Below, one piece after another: positions 10,840 through 21,525 of a stretch of DNA of 64,000 bases. Position numbers and translations under genes: made by a program. Position 1 is the stretch's first letter. Every line of letters starts with the position of its first letter. The stretch covers positions 17,700,501-17,764,500 of the forward strand of contig CM055876.1 in NCBI GenBank assembly GCA_029582165.1, written 5' to 3'. The notes below the pieces were generated by a model. It did not search any database. It was given only the letters and a program-made list of their open reading frames with translations, and was not told where the DNA came from. The DNA comes from Portulaca oleracea (lineage: Eukaryota; Streptophyta; Magnoliopsida; Caryophyllales; Portulacaceae).

Positions 10840-11492
10840 TGTTTGGGTTCTAAGCAGTTGGGTTCGACTAGAAGACTATTCTACGTCTACTTGGGTTTGC
10901 TATAAATACTAGGTTGTTCAACCTAGTTTGATGTGGCTAAATTATGTGCCTCTTATGTACCCTTATGAAATCTCTTTTTCTATTCCACTTTGAGAGTTTT
11001 TATTATGAGATTGCAATCTCTTTATATCTCGTTACCCTTCCTTTAAGATATATCTATTCCCGTTGTACTATTCCTTCTTGATCTCGTTGTGTTATACAAC
11101 CGTTTGGGATACCCTTTATAATTTACTCCCGTTGTGCTATAACCGTTTGAGATATTTCCTTCTTGATCTCGTTGTGTTATACAGTCGTTTGAGATACCCT
11201 TTGTAATCTACTTTCATTGTGTTATAACCGTTTGAGATCTTTCCTTATTGATCTCGTTGTGTTATACAATCGTTTGGGATACCCTTTGTAATCTCTCCAT
11301 TATAGTGAATTTTATATTGCCTCCCGTGATTTTTTCCCGATTTGGGTTTCCATGTAAAAATCTTGTGTTCATCACCATTACATTGCTCTTGCTTATTTTT
11401 TTCTCATTACCTACATCCCTAAATTAATTATCTTTTTCGCTTCTGCTGCAATATTAGATTCGGTGCAATTTGGATTTAATTCGCAATTAACA
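10840..11492 (+). mobile_element. Solo LTR of a copia-like element (boundaries tentative)
   Basis: The block begins TGTTTGGG and ends ATTAACA. It has a TATA-like GCTATAAATACTAGG near 10899 and the conserved U5 string CCCGATTTGGGTTTCCA at 11336-11352, shared with the four other copia LTRs in this window. Between them lies a tandem array of about 2.6 units. No primer-binding site or target duplication was found next to it, so the ends are approximate. Confidence 0.5.
11064..11300 (+). repeat. Tandem repeat inside the copia-like LTR
   Basis: About 88-bp units beginning TCCTTCTTGATCTCGTTGTG repeat at about 11066, 11157 and 11245, each containing a half-similar second part ending CGTTTGAGAT. The last unit is partial. 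The array sits between the TATA-like box and the U5 motif, so it would be transcribed. Confidence 0.8.
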
Positions 11493-12479
11493 AGATGTTT
11501 TATATCTGAATTTCGATCCAGACACAATATTTGTCACTTTATAATTCTAATGCAACTTTTTCCAAGCAACTTTTTTTTATTAGTTAAGCTCATACAAAAA
11601 TATAAAAAGTAGGAGAGAGAAAGACATTCATACAATTTGATACTAATATTTCACAACTTTTCATACAACACATACAATTAACCAACTCATTTTATTAATT
11701 TTCTAAATTTTAAGTAAATGGATAAATATTAGGAAATAGAGATAGTAATAAATATTAATATGATTGTCCGTATGAAGAGTAAAACCAGAAAATCGTACTA
11801 CAACACATGTATCTCCGTACCAGCGAAATGCAGATATGAGATAACTGATAGCTCTGTAGTAGACCAGGAGGGAAAGTTAACTTATTCAGCACAGTCAATG
11901 ATTTATCGTTGATAAAAAGCAGGACTGTTTATGTTACATACTTACATGGCATCTTACTGGCCATTTATCGGGTAATCGCTGATACGATTACCAGTCATTG
12001 GATTCCCTGCTTATGTACGACATTTCTTACTTGTCTCTGTCAGGTTCATATTAATTACAGTAATCTGATAAGTTAGAAAACTGTAACAGTGAGTGAGGTA
12101 ATTCCTAAAAGTTGAATATTGGTCGCTTACATGTCTAGTACGTAATACGGATCAACTGCCACCCACTGCCTGGATGCTACAGTTTTCTTTGTTTTATTAT
12201 TTTAAATACACATTTTTAATTTGCAATATCATGACAAGAGCTAACATTGGCCAAATCCTGTGTGTTTTCAAGCACTTGTCATACTTTTTTAACCAACAAA
12301 TTCTAAAGCTTGGCATGGGGGATACAAAATGGCAGAGGTTCCACTTTCACCAACGAGTAATTAATTAAAATTTACTCAATTTGCCAACTGTATTATTGTT
12401 GTATTAACGTTTATCTTGGTGTTTATAGAAATACTCAAAAACAAAATTTTTATTTTAGTATTTTAGTAATTGATCCCCT
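11493..12479. other. Intergenic DNA with a less AT-rich unassigned segment
   Basis: Most of this is ordinary AT-rich spacer. A stretch at about 11811-12180 has visibly higher GC, no reading frame of note, and a small hairpin GGTAATCG-CTGATA-CGATTACC at 11971-11992. It does not match any RNA family I could recall. Confidence 0.4.
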
Positions 12480-12545
12480 TAAGGGCTTGTTTGGAGAGAA
12501 AAGTGGAATGGGTTGGATATGAAATTAGAATCCTAGAGGGTTGGG

Positions 12546-13218
12546 CAGAGGCAGACTTGTATATACATCAGGGGTGTCCGCCAAAGAAAAATTTGTGATT
12601 CTCTAATATTATTCGGAAGAAAATTTTTTAATTGGAGCAAGTTGACACCGTAAAAAAAATTCCAAAAAATATTATAGGGGTGTCCAATTTAGCAGCGACC
12701 CAAAAACCTTAAAATAATACTCCATTTGTCCCAAATAACTTGTCCAAGTTGATTAATTAGGTCAAAGTTTTTAAATTTTGATCGTTAATTTATCAAATTA
12801 TATGTTAAGTTATTATACAAGACTATCCCTATTAGATTTGTGATGAAATGTTTTTACCTAAATACAATATTATTAGTCTTGTTAAGATAAAATGTGAAAT
12901 ATTAGTGGTCAAAGTGTTGCATCGAAGACCGTGAAATAGTAAACTGAACAAATTAATTGGGACGGAGGAAGTATGTACCAAATTATTTTTTTATAAGCAA
13001 AAAGTGTAAGTCAATGAATTTGGTAATTGGATATCAGTAAAAGTTTAAGATATAAATATCTAGTTAATGTGAAATTTCAATTTTTTTAGTTGGCATATTT
13101 ATATGGCGATGTAAAATTTTGTTAAACTTGTGAATATGTCATTTAATATTTATTTTAATTTTATTTTTTTAAAAAGTATATTGAGCACCCCTAAAATAAA
13201 TGTGTGTATCCGCCACTG
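12546..13218. mobile_element. hAT-like non-autonomous element
   Basis: A perfect 8-bp direct repeat GGGTTGGG flanks it (12538-12545 and 13219-13226). Termini are CAGAGGCAGAC and, reversed, CAGTGGCGGAT. It is related by its ends to the element at 58447-59261, and has a Stowaway MITE inside. Confidence 0.85.
12720..12971. mobile_element. Stowaway-type MITE nested in the hAT element
   Basis: Left end CTCCATTTGTCCCAAATAA and right end TTAATTGGGACGGAGGAAG are inverted copies, flanked by TA. About 252 bp, non-coding. Confidence 0.8.
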
Positions 13219-13302
13219 GGGTTGGGTATGGAATTAGAACCCTGAAATGAAAGTGTTTGGTGAACAGTGGAATGGAATCAAAACTATAATTATAGTATTT
13301 GT

Positions 13303-14310
13303 TATAATAATAATAATAATAATATATTATTATTATTATTATGATTATTATAACAATAATAAAATTTTAATAATTAATAATTAATAATTATCAATTATTA
13401 ATTAGTTATTATTACATATTAATTAATAATATTATTACTGTAAATTATAAATTATTATTTTTATTAATTAAAAATTATTATCAATGGAAAATAATTAACT
13501 ATAATAATTATTAATTAATTTTTAATTGTTACCATTTGTATCAATTATTAATTAGTTATTATTACATATTAATTAATAATATTATTACTGTAAATTATAT
13601 ATTATTATTTTTTATTAATTAATTATTATTATCAATGGAAAATAATTAACTATAATAATTATTAATTAATTTTTAACCGTTAACATTTGTATCAATTAGT
13701 AATTTTATTATATTAATTATTAATAATTATAATTATTTATTAATTATTAATAATTATCAATTATTATTAACTTATTATAATAATTACTTATTAATTATTA
13801 ATATATATGTTTACTATTAAATATTAACTATTTATTACTAATTTTCATACTACTAAATTACTAATTATTATAAATTATTATTAATTAATAACATTTAATA
13901 ATTAATTATTAGTAATAATATTTAATATTTACATTTATAATAATTATTACCATTATAATTATTATTAAAATTATGTTATAATTATAATTATAATTTATTA
14001 TAATTATTATTATAATTATTATTATTATTATTATTATTAGTTTTTATAATTTATTATATTAATTATTATTAATTATAAATTATAATAATTATTATTATTA
14101 TTAATTATTAATAATTATTATTAATTATTAATAATTAATATTATTATAATAATAATTATTATTATTTATTATTATAATTATTATTAATTATTAATAATTA
14201 ATATTATTATAATAATAATTATTATTATTATAATTATTATAATTATAATAATAATAATAATAATAATAATTATTATTATTATTATTATTATTATGATTGT
14301 TATTATTGTT
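13303..14310. repeat. ATT/AAT-rich low-complexity block with internal duplication
   Basis: About 1 kb made almost only of TTA, ATT and TAA words. Two near-identical copies of about 150 bp are adjacent (about 13388-13540 and 13541-13695), each containing CAATGGAAAATAATTAAC and ending near CATTTGTA. The block corresponds to the shorter ATT-rich centre of the related element at 29739-30276. Confidence 0.9.
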
Positions 14311-14497
14311 GTTGTGAAAGAAAATGGATAGCTTATTTCCCCCACATTTGGGAGGTTTCTAATCCCCCTATTTGGGAGGGATTACAAATCCCCAAGGATT
14401 GCAATTCCATTCCTAAAACTGCTCTTCAAACAGAAAAACAGGAACTAGAACCCATTCCTACTCAATTTCATTCCTGTTTTGTTCACCAAACAGGCCC

Positions 14498-15218
14498 TAA
14501 AAACTAAAGAGTGCGCTCATGCATATAAGATATCAAGTAGTTCCCTTTACCGTTTTTGTAAAATGATAATGTTGGGAATTTTGTATTATTCACAGAAAGA
14601 AAACTTAGAAAGGTAAATTGAAATTATAGTATTATTCACATAAAGAAAACTTAACTAAGGAACCAAACTCCGCAATACTCTTTTATTGTTAGTATCACGC
14701 CCTCTTATTTTATGAGTTAAGTAAGGTTTTATTTACCTTACATACTTTTACTTACTTATACTATTTCAAATACGTTACGTAATATATATTTAAAAATTCA
14801 TATATTTAATAAATAATATAATTAATTTATATGACTTACCTTACCTACATTATGTTATTTAAAAATATATATATTAAATAAGTGATGTGTGATTTGCCAA
14901 AATTTGTACAACCTTACTTACATTCATAATTTTAGTTTACTTACTTTACTTTACTTACCCTCTCCCTCTTATCTACTATATATTTAAGAATGTCTTAGTT
15001 TGATAATGTCACTGCTAACATTATAATGTTTTGATCTTGTGATGCCCCTTTAGGCAATGAAGTTGTTGCAAAATAATTAGCACATTGATTTCTATGTAAG
15101 TGTAGTTTCTTCTCTTAAAATAAGTAAGAATTGAATCAAGAGACTAGTGATTTTTTTAATTTTAAATTGAGTGACTAGTGATTTTTCATATAAATATAAA
15201 TATACATGTAGGACCCAG
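14498..15218. other. Intergenic DNA, no gene recognised
   Basis: AT-rich spacer with a local GACTAGTGATTTTT duplication near 15142-15187 and repeats of CTTACTTA-like words near 14720-14960. No coding signal. Confidence 0.55.
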
Positions 15219-15793
15219 CACTAGTAGAATTGGGGTCATTAAGCGTCTGTATAATGGCGTCTGTTAATTGGTCAGTCGCTAAATCCCAGAAACAGCATTT
15301 TTAAAAAAAAAAAAAAAATTTAAATCGGCGTCTGTTTGTGTGTAACAGACGCCAAAATAAGTAAAATTTAATTTATTGTGTTTTCGTTTTCTGCTAACGG
15401 CACTTTCCGAAGTTTTTTGTTTTATTTATTGACCAGAATGGCGTCTGTTTCCAGCCTAAACAGACGCCTTTTTATTTTGGCGTCTCTTTAGGCTGCAAAC
15501 AGACGCCATTTTGGTCAATATATTTTTTTAAAAAAAATAAATTAACACGCTCGAATAATCATGCGCCTCATCACGGGTTAATAAATAATGGAAATTTGGC
15601 GTTTGTTATTTCCCTAAACAGACGCCATTTTGGTTTAAATTGGGAAAAAAAATTACAGACTTCATTCCGTCATTGTCGTCGTCGAAGGAGGAAGAGAGAA
15701 ACGGAGAGGAGATTGAAAAAACCGCATATACACGCCGCAAATCAGGTAATTTTTCAGTTTATTTTGTTTCAGATCTGTTATAATATGATTAAT
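15219..15793 (+). mobile_element. One terminus of a CACTA (En/Spm) transposon
   Basis: It starts CACTAGTAGAATTGGGGTC, the canonical form of CACTA terminal inverted repeats. About ten copies of GGCGTCTGTTT or its reverse AAACAGACGCC follow within 400 bp (15242-15635), often as inverted pairs; such subterminal arrays bind the element's own transposase in this superfamily. The opposite end was not found, and the sequence changes character near 15794, so this is a truncated end. Confidence 0.75.
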
Positions 15794-16450
15794 TGATGTA
15801 TATTTGATGGCCATATACATCAAGGACATCAAGGAAGACATCCAATATACATCATAGGAGCCTAATACTCGGTTATATGGCAAAAGAGCATCATTCACTC
15901 AAGTATCCCTTTCGTTTGAATGATTTCAACAAGGGCAGTTTGGTAATTTACTCTATAACTCTAGATATATGCGTCTAATGAGGAAGTCATCCAAAGACAT
16001 ATTGAAGAGCATTGAAAAAGCTTTCCAATGGTTTTTGAATCTTGGAAAACGGACAAGTATTGAAGGAGTTATAGTCTTTTGTTTCTAGAGTTGTATTTTA
16101 GAGTTTTTATGATGTAATAAATGTGTAGGATGATGTAAGCCTCAAGGGGCCTAATTTCTTGAATAGTGCACGTCCTAGGGGGCTTAGGATTACTATAAAT
16201 ACCCCCTTAGGCCTCTTGTAATCTCATTCATTCAATAAATCAAATACAAACACAAGGTGTTGTTTTCTCTCTAACTTTTGCTAGTATTTCGTTTCTCTTG
16301 AGGGAGATTCGATTCTATCATCTTCTTCTAGCTTAGGGTGGCGTCCTAAGTGGTGATAGGAAGAAATTGAAGCATTCTTGAAGGTGGTGTGGCTGTATCC
16401 TCCAAGAATCTTCAAAGCCATTATCATTCATCATTCAAATCGTGAGTTTC
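15794..16450 (+). mobile_element. LTR-like block
   Basis: It begins TGATGTATATTTGATGG, and the inverse word TATACATCA appears at 15814 and 15846. A TATA-like ACTATAAATACCCC lies at about 16192, followed by a polyadenylation-like CAATAAATCAAA. This looks like a retrotransposon promoter with a short R region. No partner LTR or primer-binding site was seen, and the right boundary is a guess. Confidence 0.4.
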
Positions 16451-17050
16451 TTTCTAGTTTTCATTTGATCTTGTTTTTGTTTCTACATTGTTTCAATTTC
16501 AAGATTCATTTGAATATCATTCAATCATTCAAGAAACTTATATTCCATCCATTCCTACATTCATTTCATTCATCCGTTTCATCCATTCCATTCGTTTATC
16601 CATCCATTCATTCATTCATTCCTTCAATCTTAAAGAACCACTTAAAGATCCTAGTCTTTTGTATAATTTGATCATTCTTGATCCTATTATACATCATTTC
16701 ATTCAATTTGGTTGATCTTTAAGAACTTTGAGAAGCAAGATTCTTATCTTGGTTTTTAAAGATCCTGTTTCCAAGTATAATGAGATTCCATTGATCCCAT
16801 TATTATATTTATTATTATTATGGGATTATTATTATTACTATTGTTATTATTTCTTATTATTACTAGTAGTATTATTTTATTAGTAATAGTATGGTTGTTA
16901 GTGATATATTATTTAGTAGTATTAGTAATAGTAAAATTTCATCTTAGTTACAATTAGCTAGGCTTTGGGATTCTCAATTGGTTAGGGGTCTTGGTTAGAG
17001 TTTGATTAAGATTGTGTTTAGCTTAAGGAGGGAGATTAGTAGTAATTAAA
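16451..17050. other. Simple-sequence-rich spacer, no gene
   Basis: It contains an ATTC/CATT-rich stretch (about 16500-16625) and an ATT/AGT-rich stretch (about 16800-16935). Open frames here are products of the simple repeats. Confidence 0.6.
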
Positions 17051-18617
17051 CCTAAGTTAAAATCACACAAACACACGCAGACCCCCCTATTCTTTCCCCT
17101 ATCTGTTTTCTCTATCCCGTTTCTCTCTCTCTCTACCGTCTCTCACCGCCGCCGAACAATCGTCGGTCACCATCCCGAACCCCAACAACCATCACGCAAC
17201 CCCGCTGCCGTCGAAGGCCATCACCCGACCGCCGAGAACCACCGCTGCTCAGTTCGCCGTTGTGGTGCTGCTACTGCCGCAAGTTGCCGTCGGACCGCCA
17301 CTGCTCCCATCTCCGGTTGCCGCCGACCGCTGTGACGCCATCCCACAACGCCGCCGCCTGCCCAGTCGCCGGAAAACCACCCTAGTGCTCGAGCTAATTC
17401 GCGTCGCTAGTGAGCTCAAGTGTGTTCGTTTTTGCTGTGAAGTGAAGTTAACCAGGTAATGTATATGCACTAATTCCCACTGGGATGCTCTTTAAATGTG
17501 TTTTAATGTTTTCTAATTTGTTTTGAGAATTGCATCCCGAAAGGGGACTTTTGTGGAAATGTGGCCATCTGGTTTTGATATTTATTTGTGATTTTTGATT
17601 TATGAGTTGAGAAATTGTGATGGTCTTTTATGAGTAGTTTTGTTACTGGTTTTAATAACCTGGGTTGGGTTGACTTGAGAGCTGTGAGCTGAGCTTTGCA
17701 TAAGATACTAATAATTCAAGTGAAACATTAAGCGAGTTTATCTGGTCGTAGCCTGTGGTAGGCAAAGGGTCTGGGACCCTGGTCGTAGCCTGTGGTAGGC
17801 AAAGGGTCAAGGACCATGGTCGTAGCCTGTGGTAGGCGGAAATGTGAACTCTTGATACTCTGGTCGTAGCCTGAGGTAGGCAAAGGGTCTGGGACCCTTG
17901 TCATAGCCTGTGGTAGGCAAAGGGTCAAGGACCCTGGTCGTAGCCTGTGGTAGGCGGAAATATGAACTCTTGATATTCAGTGTGCTTTGTGGTAGGCAAA
18001 GTGCAGGACCACTGGTCGTAACTTTGTGGTAGGCGGAAATGTGAACTTTTGATAATTTTGGTCGTAGCCTGTGGGAGGCGGAGGATCTGGGATCCGGTCT
18101 GATATTTGTTACTTTAAGGGATGTGATATCCCGCCCGCATAATAAAATGAAATGGTTTGGTTGAGGAAAAATAGTTAAGGGTTAAAGGTTATGTGAAATG
18201 AATTTAACTTGTTTTCCCTTTCCCTTAAATGAGTTGAAATGAACTTAACATGTTTTTAACGTTAGGGGTAGACATTATTGAGATTTCCCCCTCATTTTTG
18301 AAATGTTTTGTTTTCAGGTGAAGATCTATATGTTGGGGACGAGAATTAGAAGTAAGGACGACATGTTTAGAAGTCGTTAAATATGTTGCTTTTCTTTTTT
18401 GAGAAACTTGAAGTTAGTTTTGAGGTTTATTTCAAAGTACGAGTTTGTTAGTTGGTTTATCGTTGACAGACAGTTGTAGTTTTTTCCTTTCTCGCCTTGT
18501 ATTCCTTCGGGGATACGCGGTGGCCTTGATTGGAAAGAAAAAATGAGACTTCCGCTGAGTTTTCCGTTAACGTTAGTTTGACTTTGACTTTTCATATTTG
18601 AATTTCCGGGGCGTTAC
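17051..18617 (+). mobile_element. Ty3/gypsy-type LTR (3' portion, probably solo or truncated)
   Basis: It ends CCGGGGCGTTACA, the same LTR terminus as the gypsy element at 46943-59961. It also shares that LTR's order of parts: a C-rich, CCGCCG-containing leader (about 17080-17450), then AT-rich sequence, then the terminus. No primer-binding site follows, so it is not an intact 5' LTR. A higher-order tandem array sits within. The left boundary is unknown. Confidence 0.55.
17742..18097 (+). repeat. Higher-order tandem repeat (TGGTCGTAGCCTGTGGTAGG monomers)
   Basis: Nine monomers start at about 17742, 17779, 17816, 17860, 17897, 17934, 17978, 18012 and 18059. Each opens with TGGTCGTAGCCTGTGGTAGG or a variant. 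Lengths run 37, 37, 44, then 37, 37, 44, giving a 118-bp three-monomer super-unit present twice, then decaying copies. The first two monomer types share GCAAAGGGT and the third has GGCGGAAATGTGAACT. Confidence 0.9.
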
Positions 18618-20225
18618 AGAAACGTATTTATTTTCATTATTATTTTCATTATTAATGTCTCCACAATTCTTATTAAACAATTTAATTACAAATACAAAAA
18701 TTTAATTTTTAAGAGAAAATTAATAAACTCTAAAAAAGTAACTCCAAAACCGCGAACTATGAGATTCGGATTCGGGGGTAAGGCTACGAATCCGAGAACA
18801 AAAATTCTCGAACTCGCCCGTTAACCAACGGACTCTACTAGATCGGTTTTCAAATTAAAAGGAGGAAAAGAAGAGAGAATTATTATTGTTTCGTTTCAAA
18901 TTTTATTATTTAGGTAACACAAAATGAGATGAAATATGAGCGTAAGAAGAATGAAGACAAATGAAATATGAACACGATAACATTCATATACACATAGATC
19001 ATTTACAAATCATGCATGAATTAAATAAAATGAAAGAACAAAATTTACATTCTAATTAACCTTAATAATCAAGCACTTCAAAATGCTATGGATGCAAGGG
19101 TGGAGAGTGTGGGGGGAGAAAAGAAATGAGTTGACGTAGTGTCAATACTCCTAGGTCAACTCGGGGTGAAGAAAATGAATGGAGTAAGTGATGTATTTAT
19201 AGTGAGAGTGAGAGTAGGAGGTAGGGTAAAATGGGAGAAATGGGCTTCAGGGCAAGCCGCGTGGCTTAGGGTGCCCAGTTGCACATTATTTAGATTATTT
19301 AGGTCAACAGTTGACCTGAATAAAGGAAAACGAATCCGGACCCCCCCTAGCGGGTAGGCCGCGTGGCCTGCATACCGTCCGGATAGTTTTATGCTCATTT
19401 TGGGCTTATTTCGTGGGTTTCTTGGGCTGAATTTTTTTTTGTGGGTTTCGAATCAAATTTTGGTTTGAAGGCTTGGTTTGCATCCACATTTCTTTTGGCG
19501 CTTAAAAATTACAAAACTCCTAGAAATAAAAACATCTAATAATTACAATAAATTTACATTTTTTTTGAAGTTAAATTACTGACGAAATTCAACGTCTACA
19601 ATACACAAAGTTATTATAATTAATTATTTGAACCAAATTGATACATATAGCTCCTTTTAATAAGAGTTTTTCCATACCACACTTTGTCAAACTAAATATC
19701 TTCTAAATTTATGAATCTTATATATTTTGAACTCAAAGTTTATAATTTAAATTTTAGTTTTCATCATTAAATTGAAATGATAGCAAGTGTAAAATGTATT
19801 TATTGTATTGATAATGGAAATATAAAAAACAAATTCATCTAAAACGAGATATGTTCAAATATTATTGCCCCACAAAAGCTAAGCCTATTTTCACCTATAA
19901 AAATCCCAAAAAACATTTTTATACAAATAGGAATACACATCAATAGTACCTTCCTATCAGGCTATCACGGTACAGAACAAAGAGGTTGAAAACGAAATAT
20001 TATACGTATCGAAATGTATACCCGCCAAATCAACAACGTCCAACTTCTCACTCCTTGTCTCGGCGCGTATCATTCAGTCCCGTTTCCCATACGCCACCAT
20101 GTTCGCCCACGGCCTCAGATTCTCAGGAACACCCATGGTACGTGGAACCACGCGCCGCCGCTGCAAGTATGACAAACCCGAGAATCCTTTCGAAAAAATC
20201 TGCCCCTCCGACAAATTTGACTCAA
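18618..20225. other. Spacer downstream of the LRR gene, partly LTR-like
   Basis: 18618-19110 is AT-rich. 19110-19500 is richer in G and C, with TGATGTATTTATAGTGAGAG and an inverted motif around CCGCGTGGC that occurs twice (near 19259 and 19359), suggesting another LTR fragment. 19500-19970 is AT-rich. 19971-20225 is GC-richer and directly follows the LRR stop codon on the minus strand, so it is the best candidate for that gene's 3' untranslated region. Confidence 0.45.
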
Positions 20226-21389
20226 TCAATGGTGTTTAGACCTCGGCTTTTTCCCGGCGTAAACTTGTTTACACACCGACATGGGTTTCTGCGACGGCAA
20301 GCATAGCTCCGACGACGGCGGGCACCCCCTCAGACAATTGTCCCCGAAACTCCCGGAAACCTCCGACTCTCCTCCGGCGAAGAATCCCGCCGGCGGCGTC
20401 CCTGTCAGGTAATTTCCGTCTAGATAGAGTCTTTTCAGGGTATTCTTTTTGCTGAACTGTGATGGGATTGGCCCTCGTAGCTTGTTGTACCGCAGAGACA
20501 ACGACGCCAAAACAGGGTACTCGGAAAAATTGACAGGAACTTCCCCTTCGATCTTGTTGAACCCTAAATCAACGGCCACTAATTCGCTGTACCCTTTGCT
20601 GGGCTTGGAGATCTGGACACCTGTAAAACTGTTATTGGACAGATTGACTTGTTGTAGAGACGGGAGTTGGAAGAACCAGCTCTGTAAAACTCCGGCGAAC
20701 GAGTTGGCACTGAGTTCGGCCGTTTCAAGCCGAGTTAACCCGTCGAAGGAGGATTTCGAGATGAACCCAGATAAGGAACTGCCCTTGATTGCAAGCTCGA
20801 GTAAGTTGGGGGGCAGTTTCGGAAGTCCCCCGGAGAATTTGTTGAAGCTGAGGTCCAGTCTGGTTAACTTGGAGAGAGAGAACAGAGTGTTTGGGAGAGA
20901 CCCGGATAGGAAGTTTCCAGAAAGATCGAGTTCTTGGAGTGATTTAAGGTCTCCAATGGAGGAAGGTAGGGGCCCAGTGAAGGAATTGATCCGCAGAACG
21001 AGGGTTTGGAGGAGAGATAGGGAAGATAATGAAGCAGGAATGCTGCCATGGAAGTTGTTCTGTCCAAGGTCAAGAGTTACGAGTTGGGTGAGTTGGGAAA
21101 CGAGTGGGGTGAGTGTACCCGAGTATCCGACCGAGTCGAGAGTGATGGAGATGACTCGGGAGGAGTCAGATGAGCAAGTTAGCCCACATACGAAGTGGGT
21201 TCGTTTGGGGTACGAACAGGGGTCAGAGGAGGAGAAGTCCCAGCTGCTTAGGCATGACGATGGTGGGATACTGGAGGGTTTCACCGCCGCTTTGAACGCC
21301 TTCAGGGCGGCGATGTCGGCGGAGAAGGTGGCGGAGTTGACGGTGGAGAAACAAAGGAGGAGGAGGATGACAGAGAGAACAGAGTGCAT
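20226..21389 (-). CDS. Secreted leucine-rich-repeat protein without kinase
   Basis: This is an intact intronless gene of 387 codons. Residues 1-20 (MHSVLSVILLLLCFSTVNSA) form a clear signal peptide. Residues about 25-75 resemble the plant LRR N-terminal cap (DIAALKAFKAAV, then SCLSSWDF and DPCSYP). About nine to ten plant-type LRRs follow from residue about 80 to 330 (LVTLDLGQNNFHGSIP, LQELDLSGNFLSGSLP, LTRLDLSFNKFSGGLP). A cysteine-bearing C-cap (DNCLRGC...SSELCLP...SVC) and a basic tail (GKKPRSKHH) close it. There is no transmembrane helix or kinase, so it should act in the apoplast or cell wall, possibly as a binding or co-receptor-like protein; the ligand is unknown. The start was chosen because it is the first in-frame ATG and opens a signal peptide; the upstream in-frame sequence has no ATG. 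A serine-coding TCA repeat abuts the start codon in the 5' leader. Confidence 0.93.
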   Translation of the reverse strand: MHSVLSVILLLLCFSTVNSATFSADIAALKAFKAAVKPSSIPPSSCLSSWDFSSSDPCSYPKRTHFVCGLTCSSDSSRVISITLDSVGYSGTLTPLVSQLTQLVTLDLGQNNFHGSIPASLSSLSLLQTLVLRINSFTGPLPSSIGDLKSLQELDLSGNFLSGSLPNTLFSLSKLTRLDLSFNKFSGGLPKLPPNLLELAIKGSSLSGFISKSSFDGLTRLETAELSANSFAGVLQSWFFQLPSLQQVNLSNNSFTGVQISKPSKGYSELVAVDLGFNKIEGEVPVNFSEYPVLASLSLRYNKLRGPIPSQFSKKNTLKRLYLDGNYLTGTPPAGFFAGGESEVSGSFGDNCLRGCPPSSELCLPSQKPMSVCKQVYAGKKPRSKHH

Positions 21390-21390
21390 G

Positions 21391-21420
21391 GTTGATGATG
21401 ATGATGATGATGATGATGAT
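21391..21420 (-). repeat. ATC/TCA microsatellite directly upstream of the LRR start codon
   Basis: About nine to ten ATG units on the plus strand (CAT/TCA on the minus strand) end two bases before the start codon of the LRR gene. It lies in the 5' leader, not in the protein, because no ATG precedes it in frame. Confidence 0.85.
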
Positions 21421-21508
21421 GTGAAAGCGAGAAAGGTGAAATTAAAAGACAGTGGCCAAGTGGGGTTGTAGATTATACTGGAGGGTTCAGATTTTGGCCA
21501 TATAGAGA

Positions 21509-21525
21509 GGGGGGGGGGGGGGGGG
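21509..21525. repeat. 17-base G homopolymer in the LRR 5' leader region
   Basis: Seventeen consecutive G on the plus strand (C on the transcribed strand), about 120 bp upstream of the LRR start codon. It is likely to vary in length and may carry sequencing error. Confidence 0.9.

Larger units (their letters stand above)
12483..14497. mobile_element. PIF/Harbinger (Tourist-like) element with huge AT expansion
   Basis: Ends GGGCTTGTTTGG and CCAAACAGGCCC are inverted, with a TAA direct repeat on each side (12480-12482 and 14498-14500), the hallmark of Harbinger-type insertion. The interior holds a nested hAT element (12546-13218) and about 1 kb of ATT/AAT-type sequence (13303-14310). A second copy of the family lies at 29739-30276. 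No transposase is encoded. Confidence 0.8.

Noticed and set aside
11971..11992. miRNA precursor
   Set aside because: The stem is only 8 bp and pairing does not extend outwards to the about 21 bp needed.
16378..16715. Two overlapping open frames rich in His, Ser, Ile and Phe
   Set aside because: They arise from ATTC/CATT simple sequence and have no recognisable domain.
17742..18097. Regular repeats resembling a CRISPR array
   Set aside because: The organism is a plant, the intervals are themselves repeats of each other rather than unique spacers, and the array lies in an LTR.
20449..21471. 340-codon open frame on the plus strand
   Set aside because: It is antisense to the LRR gene, rich in Arg and Glu as expected from the complement of Leu/Ser codons, and has no family resemblance.
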